From Solidesulfovibrio magneticus str. Maddingley MBC34 (GTDB lineage Bacteria > Desulfobacterota > Desulfovibrionia > Desulfovibrionales > Desulfovibrionaceae), in the NCBI GenBank assembly GCA_000307955.1, contig ALAO01000114.1, forward strand, positions 1-36,333: a stretch of DNA of 36,333 nt, written 5' to 3'. How positions within the stretch are numbered: position 1 is the first letter of the stretch; each line of letters begins with the position of its first letter. Positions 24,271-30,741 of this stretch are shown here, one piece after another. The notes beneath the pieces were generated by a model that saw only the letters and a program-made list of their open reading frames with translations, did not search any database and was not told where the DNA came from. A program made the position numbers and the translations under genes.

Positions 24271-25116
24271 CTAACCCTTGAGCTGGCCTTCGAGGTCGGC
24301 GAAGTCCGGGCGCAGGGCCTCGGGGATGGCCCGGCGGCCGTATTCCACGGCGATAAGCGGCGTGGCTCCCCGGGCCGCGCCGGCGATGACCGCCCGGATG
24401 ACCGAGAAATAGGTCTGGCGCTCCATGGCCTGGTTTTCCAGGTTGCCGGCCAGGGGGCCGACAAAGCCGTAGCACAACAGCACGCCGAGGAAGGTGCCGA
24501 CCAGTGCCGCGCCGATGCTGTGGCCGAGCACTTCCGGCGGTTGGCTGATCTTGCCCATGGTGAGCACCACGCCAAGGACGGCGGCCACGATGCCAAGGCC
24601 CGGCAGGGATTCGGCCGCCTTGCCGAGGTTGTGGGCGGGGCTCGATGCCTGCTGGTGGATGGCGGCCATGTCGAGATCCATGAGCTGTTCGAGCTCCTGG
24701 GCGTCGCCGCTGACCAGATAGACGCGCATGGTGTCGCAGATAAAGGCCAACGCGGCCTTGTCCTTGGACAGCAGCGCGGCCTTGGCGAAAATGGGGCTGG
24801 TTTCCGGGTGTTCGATGTCGCCCTCGATGCTCATGAGGCCTTCGCGGCGGATCTTGCCCAAAAGCCGGGCCAGGCAGGCGAGGGCTTCGAGGTAGTGGGT
24901 CCGGCCGATGTGGGCCGGGAACAGGGCCTTGGGCAGGCCTTTTACGATGAGCGTAAAGGAGTTGCGGGTCGAGCCCACCAGCATGGCCCCAAGGGCCGCG
25001 CCGATGATGATGACCCACTCGGCGGGCTGCACCAGAACGCCAAACACGCCGCCTTCCATCAAATAGCCCAGGCATACCGAGGCGACGACGACCAGCAGGC
25101 CGACCATGACGATCAT
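24271..25116 (-). CDS. motA: flagellar stator protein MotA
   Basis: 281 residues, inner-membrane protein with four transmembrane helices: two near the N-terminus (about 2-50) and two near 170-225, separated by a cytoplasmic domain with REGLMSIEGDIEHPE. The conserved Pro-Gly region ESLPGLGIVAAVLGVV lies before helix 3 and GTFLGVLLCYGFVGPLAGNLE follows in helix 4. Forms the stator channel with MotB. The start overlaps the stop of the PilZ-like gene (ATGA), giving tight co-expression. Confidence 0.93.
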   Translation of the reverse strand: MIVMVGLLVVVASVCLGYLMEGGVFGVLVQPAEWVIIIGAALGAMLVGSTRNSFTLIVKGLPKALFPAHIGRTHYLEALACLARLLGKIRREGLMSIEGDIEHPETSPIFAKAALLSKDKAALAFICDTMRVYLVSGDAQELEQLMDLDMAAIHQQASSPAHNLGKAAESLPGLGIVAAVLGVVLTMGKISQPPEVLGHSIGAALVGTFLGVLLCYGFVGPLAGNLENQAMERQTYFSVIRAVIAGAARGATPLIAVEYGRRAIPEALRPDFADLEGQLKG

Positions 25117-25706
25117 AGGGGAGCGTCCTTTGGGACAATCGGCGCGTCGGCCGAAAGCGCAGGCTCCTCCAGGAGCCGGTCGAGGTGGAGTCCCGGTCCG
25201 GCCGCCGGGGCGGGCCGGGCGGCGGTCCGGGCCAGGGCGTCGAGCCAGGCGGCCAGATCCGGGGAGCCGAAGCGGCTGACGTCGAAAAAGTCGATGGCCT
25301 TGTCAAAAGGGCAGCCGCGTCCCTGGCGCGTCAGGCGCAGGCCGGCGGCAAGGACGCCGGGCGCGGGCTGAAGCCTGGCCACGACGGCGTGGTAGAAAAG
25401 GGAGAGGAGTGGACCCTCGGCCTCGGGGCGGCATTCGCGAAGGGTCAGGTAGACGAGCCAGGCCGGCGCGGCGTCCAGGGCGTCCAGGGCGGTTTGCGGC
25501 GCGGCCAGTTCGACTCCCAGGCCAATGGAAGAGGCGTCCAGCAGCGTCAACCGGCAGCCCTCGCGCCGGGTGGCGGCCGGGCGGCCCAGGGCGGCCACGG
25601 ACAGCCGGGCCGGGGCCGGGCTGGCCGCCGGCCATAGGGCAAAGGCGGCCAGGGCGTCGCCCGGCGGGCGTACCCGCAACTCGGCCCGTCGCTCCACTGC
25701 GTCCAT
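25113..25706 (-). CDS. PilZ-like domain protein upstream of motAB
   Basis: 197 residues, cytoplasmic. The N-terminus has ERRAELRVRP, which fits the RxxxR c-di-GMP-binding motif, and about 60 residues later TLLDASSIGLGVEL fits D/NxSxxG; together these mark a PilZ domain. The C-terminal part includes KAIDFFDVSRFGSPDLAAWLDAL and an Ala/Pro-rich tail. In other bacteria PilZ proteins adjust stator or motor activity in response to c-di-GMP; the ATGA overlap with motA suggests the same here (inference). GGGAGG before the ATG at 25706 decides the start over a longer frame. Confidence 0.7.
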   Translation of the reverse strand: MDAVERRAELRVRPPGDALAAFALWPAASPAPARLSVAALGRPAATRREGCRLTLLDASSIGLGVELAAPQTALDALDAAPAWLVYLTLRECRPEAEGPLLSLFYHAVVARLQPAPGVLAAGLRLTRQGRGCPFDKAIDFFDVSRFGSPDLAAWLDALARTAARPAPAAGPGLHLDRLLEEPALSADAPIVPKDAPL

Positions 25707-25746
25707 GGCGTCCTCCCGTGCTGGGGCTTTCTTGCCGTCACCTTCC

Positions 25747-25780
25747 GGGAAAGTCAAAAGCCGCGCCCTTTGACTTTCCC
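25747..25780. promoter_or_regulatory. 12-bp-arm inverted repeat between divergent PilZ-mot and metXW genes
   Basis: GGGAAAGTCAAA (25747-25758) and TTTGACTTTCCC (25769-25780) are perfectly complementary across a 10-base spacer, in a gap of only 109 bases between two divergent start codons. Because no gene ends here it is not a terminator of either operon; it is most likely an operator or a leader hairpin. Confidence 0.6.
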
Positions 25781-25815
25781 GCCCGGGCTGGTAGGAGACT
25801 GGGCACGAGGCTTTC

Positions 25816-27009
25816 ATGAGCGAATACATCGAACATTCCCCGTCGGGAACCAGCGTCGGCCGGGTGGAAAAGCGATTTTTGACGGTCGCCGAGGCCGACA
25901 GGCCGCTTACGGTCGAGTCCGGGCGCGCTCTTGGCCCGGTGGTCCTGGCCTACGAGACCTATGGCCAGCTCAGCGAACGGGCTGACAACGCCGTGCTCGT
26001 GCTCCATGCGCTCACCGGCGATTCCCACGCCGCCGGCTACTACGAGCCCGGCGATTCCAAGCCCGGCTGGTGGGACCTCATGATCGGCCCGGGCAAGCCC
26101 ATCGACACCGACCGCTACTACGTCATCTGCTCCAACGTCGTCGGCGGCTGCATGGGCTCCACGGGGCCTTCCTCGACCGATCCGGCCACGGGCAAACCCT
26201 ATGGCCTGACCTTTCCGGTCATCACCGTCGGCGACATGGTGCAGGCGCAAAAGCGGCTGGTCGAGCATCTGGGCGTGAGCAAGCTTTTGAGCGTGGTCGG
26301 CGGCTCCATGGGCGGGATGCAGGCGCTGGAATGGTCGGTGCGCTACCCGGACATGGTGCGCACGGCCGTGCCCTTGGCCACCACCACCAAGCACTCGGCC
26401 CTGGCCATCGCCTTTAACGAGGTGGCCCGGCAGGCCATCATGGCCGACCCCAACTGGAACGGCGGCAACTACTACGACGGCGTGCCGCCGGCCCACGGCC
26501 TGGCCGTGGGGCGTATGATCGGCCATATCACCTATCTTTCCGACGAAGCCATGCGCCAGAAGTTCGACCGCCGGCTCCAGGACCGCTGCGAGAATTCCTT
26601 TGTCCTGGAGGAGCCGGATTTCCAGGTGGAATCCTACCTGCGCTACCAGGGCCAGAAGTTCGTGGACCGCTTCGACGCCAATTCCTTTCTCTACATCACC
26701 AAGGCGGCGGATTATTTCAATCTGGAGGCCAGCCACGGCTGCGGCTCGGCCGTGGCCGCCTTCGCCAAGGCCCAATGCCGCTATCTGGTGGCCTCGTTTT
26801 CCTCGGACTGGCTCTATCCCACCTACCAATCCCGGGCCATGGTCCAGGCCATGAAGAAAAACGGCCTGGATGTGAGCTTCGTGGAGCTGGAGGCCAAGTG
26901 GGGGCACGACGCCTTCTTGCTGCCCAACGCCCGCCTTTCGGGCATGATCGCCCGTTTCCTGGACCGGGCTTTGGTCGACGCCGCCAAGGAGGACGCCCGT
27001 GCGCTATGA
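25816..27009 (+). CDS. metX: homoserine O-acetyltransferase (MetX)
   Basis: 397 residues, alpha/beta-hydrolase fold. It acetylates L-homoserine from acetyl-CoA in methionine synthesis. The nucleophile elbow is VGGSMGGMQ with Ser164; the catalytic Asp lies in FSSDWLYP and the catalytic His is H364 in KWGHDAFLL. The N-terminal region has LAYETYGQL, HALTGDSHAAG, and NVVGGCMGSTGP, all typical of MetX. Some MetX-like enzymes use succinyl-CoA; I did not resolve that choice. GAGG lies 5 bases before the start. The 3' end overlaps metW. Confidence 0.95.
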   Translation: MSEYIEHSPSGTSVGRVEKRFLTVAEADRPLTVESGRALGPVVLAYETYGQLSERADNAVLVLHALTGDSHAAGYYEPGDSKPGWWDLMIGPGKPIDTDRYYVICSNVVGGCMGSTGPSSTDPATGKPYGLTFPVITVGDMVQAQKRLVEHLGVSKLLSVVGGSMGGMQALEWSVRYPDMVRTAVPLATTTKHSALAIAFNEVARQAIMADPNWNGGNYYDGVPPAHGLAVGRMIGHITYLSDEAMRQKFDRRLQDRCENSFVLEEPDFQVESYLRYQGQKFVDRFDANSFLYITKAADYFNLEASHGCGSAVAAFAKAQCRYLVASFSSDWLYPTYQSRAMVQAMKKNGLDVSFVELEAKWGHDAFLLPNARLSGMIARFLDRALVDAAKEDARAL

Positions 27010-27604
27010 CCTGTCCATCATCGCCTCCTGGATCGAGCCCGGCTCGACCGTCCTGGATCTCGGCTGCGGCTCGGGGGATCTGCTCCATATCCTGTCGGTG
27101 GACAAGGGCGTGCGCGGCACGGGCATCGAGCGGGAAGAGGGCAAGGTCAGCCAGGGCATCGAAAAGGGGCTTTCCGTCCTGCACGGGGACATCAACGAGG
27201 AAGTGGCCGACTATCCCGACGGCCATTTCGACTACGTGATTCTCTCCCAGACCTTGCAGCAGGTCTACGAGCCGGCCCGGCTCATCCGCGAGATGCTGCG
27301 GGTGGGCAAGCGCGGCATCGTGAGCTTTCCCAATTTCGCCTATTACCGCATCCGGGGGCAGCTGCTGTTTCGCGGCCGGGCCCCGGTGTCCCGGGAGTTG
27401 CCCTACGAGTGGTACGACACGCCCAACATTCGCGTCATCACCATCCGGGATTTCCGGCGTTTTTGCCGCAAGGAGGGCTTCGCCATCGAGGGCGAGACGG
27501 CGGTGAGCACGCCGCATCACCATGAAAAGGGCGCGGTGGTGACGTTTTTGCCGAACCTGCTGGCCACCTACGGCATGTTCCTGCTGTCCCGGCGGGGGGC
27601 GTAG
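26999..27604 (+). CDS. metW: methionine biosynthesis protein MetW (methyltransferase fold)
   Basis: 201 residues. SAM-binding Rossmann signature VLDLGCGSGDLL near residues 18-29, then GTGIEREE and the family-specific block YVILSQTLQQVYEP and GIVSFPNFAYYRIRGQLL. MetW occurs next to metX in many proteobacteria and is thought to be needed for MetX activity. It begins with GTG, 11 bases before the metX stop, with AAGGAGG upstream, so translation is coupled to metX. Confidence 0.94.
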   Translation: MRYDLSIIASWIEPGSTVLDLGCGSGDLLHILSVDKGVRGTGIEREEGKVSQGIEKGLSVLHGDINEEVADYPDGHFDYVILSQTLQQVYEPARLIREMLRVGKRGIVSFPNFAYYRIRGQLLFRGRAPVSRELPYEWYDTPNIRVITIRDFRRFCRKEGFAIEGETAVSTPHHHEKGAVVTFLPNLLATYGMFLLSRRGA

Positions 27605-27687
27605 GGCTGGAGTCTGGCTGGAATTCCGACGGCAGGCGGGGGCAAAATCCGTTGCCGCGCCGCTTCGCCATCGGATAGGATGCGGGC

Positions 27688-28365
27688 ATGGACGGTTTTA
27701 TCCCAATGCTGGACATCCTGCCGCAGGCCCAGCGCCGGCTGTGGCCGGAACTCGACGCCACCCCCGGGCAGTTCACCCTCTACGGCGGCACGGCCCTGGC
27801 CCTGCGTCTGGGCCACCGTGTTTCGGCCGATTTCGACTTTTTTTCCAACGAACCCTTTGACCCCAGAATGCTCGTCCGGGACGTGCCGTATCTGCAAGAC
27901 GCCGAGCAGGTTCAGGTCGCGGCCAACACCCTGACCTGCCGGGCGGATCGCGGCGGGCCGGTGCTGATTTCGTTTTTTGGCGCACTTGGTCTCGGACAGG
28001 TCGCGCCAAGGCAGCAGGCCCTGGGAAGCAAGGTCTGGGCCGCTTCCCTGGCGGACATCGCCGGGACAAAGGTCGCGGTGGTGCAGCAACGGGCCGAGGC
28101 CAAGGACTACCGTGACATCGACGCCTTGCTGGGCCATGGACTTGACTTGGCCACGGCCCTGGCCGCCGGCCGGGTCGTGTACGGCACAAGCTTCAATCCC
28201 CTGATTTCGCTTAAGGCGCTCAGCTATTTCGACGATGTGCCGACCGTGCCGGAGGACGTGCGCGAGCGTCTGCGCGCCGCCGTGGCCGGCGTGGACCCTG
28301 GTCGGCTACCGGTGCTCACGCCCTTCAAGCCAAGGCCCGGACCCGAGTCGGAGTCCCGCCCATGA
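27688..28365 (+). CDS. AbiEii/AbiGii-like nucleotidyltransferase
   Basis: 225 residues. The N-terminal half has the nucleotidyltransferase signature: YGGTALALRLGHRVSADFDFF, that is GG, a spacer and a D-x-D metal pair. Downstream, DIAGTKVAVVQQR and KDYRDIDALL match the conserved Lys and DxxD region of AbiEii-type toxins of type IV toxin-antitoxin systems, which modify tRNA or other targets with nucleotides. The overlap with the next gene (ATGA) suggests a two-gene module. No conventional AbiEi antitoxin is adjacent, so a toxin role is only an inference. Confidence 0.75.
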   Translation: MDGFIPMLDILPQAQRRLWPELDATPGQFTLYGGTALALRLGHRVSADFDFFSNEPFDPRMLVRDVPYLQDAEQVQVAANTLTCRADRGGPVLISFFGALGLGQVAPRQQALGSKVWAASLADIAGTKVAVVQQRAEAKDYRDIDALLGHGLDLATALAAGRVVYGTSFNPLISLKALSYFDDVPTVPEDVRERLRAAVAGVDPGRLPVLTPFKPRPGPESESRP

Positions 28366-28733
28366 AACCGCTGCCCGAAACCCCGGAATTACTGGAGGTG
28401 GCCCGGCGCGTGGTCTGGTTCAAAGAGCCGGCCGAGGCCCTGGCCGATCCCGTGCATTTCCTGGCCCACGTCATGACCTATGGCGGCATTGAGGATTTGC
28501 GCCGCCTGGAAGGGCTGGTCGGGCCACGAGAATACCGTGAGGCGCTGGATAACGCTCCGCCGGGCATTTTTGACGCCCGCTCCTGGGCCTATTGGCATTT
28601 GCGCTACGGGCATCGGCCCGCGCCGCCCCTGCCGACCCGGGCCGGGCGGTTTCTCGCCGAACCGGCCGCGTCCGCAGCCGGTTGCGCCCCGGACGGCGCG
28701 TCGGTTCCGACAGGGACGGCGTCAGGCGCGTAA
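28362..28733 (+). CDS. small protein paired with the nucleotidyltransferase
   Basis: 123 residues, no named family that I recognise. The conserved-looking core is FLAHVMTYGGIEDLRRLEGLVG followed within 20 residues by LDNAPPGIFDARSWAYWHLR; the tail after about residue 85 is low-complexity and may vary. No helix-turn-helix, signal peptide or membrane segment is evident. Its start overlaps the stop of the nucleotidyltransferase gene by 4 bases, so it is a candidate antidote or partner (inference from position only). Confidence 0.65.
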   Translation: MKPLPETPELLEVARRVVWFKEPAEALADPVHFLAHVMTYGGIEDLRRLEGLVGPREYREALDNAPPGIFDARSWAYWHLRYGHRPAPPLPTRAGRFLAEPAASAAGCAPDGASVPTGTASGA

Positions 28734-28858
28734 CGCGACTGGACGACGGCGGGTCGTGCCTTGTCGGCTTTGCCGCAGGCCAGGAGACGGAATAAGCCCC
28801 AGCGTCGCGGCAAAGATCCGCGCCGCTGCCGGTAACGCACGCCGCATACGACGCAAAA

Positions 28859-28898
28859 CGCGCCCGCCGTCTCCTGACGGCGGGCGCGTTCGTCTTTT
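28859..28898. terminator. strong bidirectional intrinsic terminator
   Basis: Perfect 13-bp arms CGCGCCCGCCGTC/GACGGCGGGCGCG with a TCCT loop (28859-28888), then TTCGTCTTTT on the plus strand and, on the other side, AAAA at 28855-28858 that gives a U run for the minus strand. It lies between two convergent genes and can serve both. Confidence 0.88.
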
Positions 28899-28915
28899 GG
28901 GCGGGTGAGGCGGGC

Positions 28916-29821
28916 TTATTCTTCGAACTGGTTCCAGGGCGTGACGCAGACCGGCTCGTAGCCCCGCTCCCGGGCGGCGGCGTCGAGATAGGCCAGGGCC
29001 GGTCCCAGGCTGTCGGGATCAAAGGCCAGATCGCTGTCCACCCGGTTGGTCACCACGAAATAGCGGCGGCAGGTGTGGCAGGCATGGATGCGCTCGCGCA
29101 CCCGGCCCTCGGGCATGAAGAGTTCGAGCTTTTCGTGGTCGGTCTCGCCGCAGGTCGGGCAGGTGAGCCGGGGGAAGCGCCACAGGTGGCCGCACAGCGA
29201 GCAGTGGAGCATGAGCCGTCCGGCCTTGGCGATGAGAAATTCCGACGGTTCGGCCTGTTCCTTGAGCAGGCCGAGGTCCGGGGCCGAGCCGCACACCGGG
29301 CAGTGGCTCTTGCGCCATAGCTCGTCGTCGGCCAGGGCGGCGATGCGCGAGGCCTCGGCCCGCAGCACCGTGGCGATGGCTTCCTGGGTCAAGAACAGCA
29401 GTGTTTCCGGACGGATGCCCATCTCCGTGCCCAGAGCTTGGAAATCCTCTGCCGCGTCGGTGAAAAAGGCGGCGACAAGCGCCCCGGCCAGGCGCGGTCC
29501 CTGGGCCAGCAACTGGCCAAGCGCCCCGGTTTCCCGGGACAGGGCCGGAAAGATATTGCCCATGGCCGGCAGCAGCTTTTCGGCGGCGGCCAGGAAGCCC
29601 GGCACGAGCACGGCCGGATCGACATCGGCCAGGAGTGTTTCGCCGGCGGCGAAGCGGTCCGGGTCGTAGGCGACTTCGAATAGCCCCTGGGGCAGGCCGG
29701 CGGCGATTTCGCGGCGCACCCGGACCAGGGCGACGAACGGTTCGGCCAGGGCCTGGGACTCGGCCGCAGGCGGCATGTCGGGCAGATCGGGCTGGGGGAC
29801 GTGGGGAATGCGCATGCGCAT
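28916..29821 (-). CDS. fdhE: formate dehydrogenase accessory protein FdhE
   Basis: 301 residues, cytoplasmic. Four CxxC pairs form two rubredoxin-like metal sites: CPVCGSAPD, CSLCGHLW, CPTCGETD and CHTCRRYF, all in the C-terminal half as in FdhE. FdhE assists assembly of the formate dehydrogenase catalytic subunit and protects it before export. The ATG at 29821 is chosen for GAGG 8 bases upstream; two codons later another ATG is possible. It lies downstream of fdhAB on the same strand, beyond a terminator-like hairpin. Confidence 0.9.
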   Translation of the reverse strand: MRMRIPHVPQPDLPDMPPAAESQALAEPFVALVRVRREIAAGLPQGLFEVAYDPDRFAAGETLLADVDPAVLVPGFLAAAEKLLPAMGNIFPALSRETGALGQLLAQGPRLAGALVAAFFTDAAEDFQALGTEMGIRPETLLFLTQEAIATVLRAEASRIAALADDELWRKSHCPVCGSAPDLGLLKEQAEPSEFLIAKAGRLMLHCSLCGHLWRFPRLTCPTCGETDHEKLELFMPEGRVRERIHACHTCRRYFVVTNRVDSDLAFDPDSLGPALAYLDAAARERGYEPVCVTPWNQFEE

Positions 29822-29881
29822 GCAGGCAACCTCGGGGAAAAAAGTGACAAGTGCTTGAGGATAGGCGAAAGTGATCGCCCT

Positions 29882-29933
29882 GAAAAGGGGGACCGGCCCG
29901 GACGCCACTGGCAGATGGCGGACGGGCCGGTCC
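29882..29933 (-). terminator. terminator after fdhB
   Basis: Arms GGACCGGCCCG (29890-29900) and CGGGCCGGTCC (29923-29933) are perfectly complementary, with an inner CGCCA/TGGCG stem. On the minus strand the hairpin is followed by CCCCTTTTC. It separates fdhAB from fdhE, so fdhE is either read through at a lower level or has its own promoter. Confidence 0.65.
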
Positions 29934-29954
29934 GCGGGAACACGAACGGCGGCG

Positions 29955-30683
29955 TTATCCGCGAAGGCGCGACGCGGGACGGGCCATCATGGCCAGGAAG
30001 GCTTGCCTGGTCATGGGATTCATCTGTTCCCGGCGTTCGGCGAATTCATGGTACAACTTGCGCGGTTCGGTGATGAGGTAGATCACCGCGAGATAGTCTT
30101 CGTCGAGAAGCTGGGCCTCGGGGTGGGTCTTTTTCACTTTTTCCAGGGTCTGTCGGGCCAGGACCAGCATGTCGGCCCGTTCGCCGACGTTCATGGAGCC
30201 GGTGCAGCAGGTCTTGACGCAAGCGGGCTTCATGCCGGCGCGCTGGCGGTCGATGCACCAGTCGCACTTGCTGAGCATGCCGGTGGCTTCGTTGCGCACA
30301 GGGATGCCATAGGGACAGACGTCGCGCACTTGCTGGGCCTGGTCGATGGTGAGCTGCTTGGTCTTGTCGGTGTAGAGCACGGCGCCGGTGGCCTCGTCCT
30401 GGACGACGGCCCCGGGCACGTAGGCGTCGGCGGCGTCCTTGCAGGGCGGCACCAGACAATGGCGGCACTGGTCCGGGAAAAACAGCCATTTGACCTTGCC
30501 GTCGATCTTGTGCTCGCTGAAGCGCACGATTTTATAGTTGTAGGGCGTGAAGTCGGGCGGATTCTGGTGCGTGCCGCGTTGCAGCGTGGGCACTGCCCGA
30601 TGCTCGTGCCATTCCTTGCAGGCCACCTGGCAACCCCGGCAGGCCGTGCAACGTGAAGTATCAATGAAAAACGCCTTGGGCAT
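29955..30683 (-). CDS. fdhB: formate dehydrogenase iron-sulfur (beta) subunit
   Basis: 242 residues. Four ferredoxin-type [4Fe-4S] cluster motifs: CTACRGCQVAC near 12-22, CRHCLVPPCKDAAD, DVCPYGIP with its partners, and CDWCIDR with CVKTCCTG. It relays electrons from the catalytic subunit to the outside acceptor, by known biology to periplasmic cytochrome c3. No signal peptide or C-terminal anchor is seen, so it should be co-exported with the Tat-tagged alpha subunit as a soluble heterodimer. It follows fdhA after 58 bases. Confidence 0.94.
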   Translation of the reverse strand: MPKAFFIDTSRCTACRGCQVACKEWHEHRAVPTLQRGTHQNPPDFTPYNYKIVRFSEHKIDGKVKWLFFPDQCRHCLVPPCKDAADAYVPGAVVQDEATGAVLYTDKTKQLTIDQAQQVRDVCPYGIPVRNEATGMLSKCDWCIDRQRAGMKPACVKTCCTGSMNVGERADMLVLARQTLEKVKKTHPEAQLLDEDYLAVIYLITEPRKLYHEFAERREQMNPMTRQAFLAMMARPASRLRG

Positions 30684-30703
30684 GGCGGACTCCCCTTCGT
30701 AAG

Positions 30704-30735
30704 TCGCGGCCGGGAGAGCAGACCCCCGGCCGCGA
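30704..30735 (-). promoter_or_regulatory. hairpin in the fdhA-fdhB gap
   Basis: Perfect 11-bp arms TCGCGGCCGGG (30704-30714) and CCCGGCCGCGA (30725-30735) around a 10-base loop, filling most of the gap. No T run follows on the minus strand, so a role in mRNA processing or 3' protection of fdhA is more likely than termination. Confidence 0.5.
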
Positions 30736-30741
30736 TGCTCG

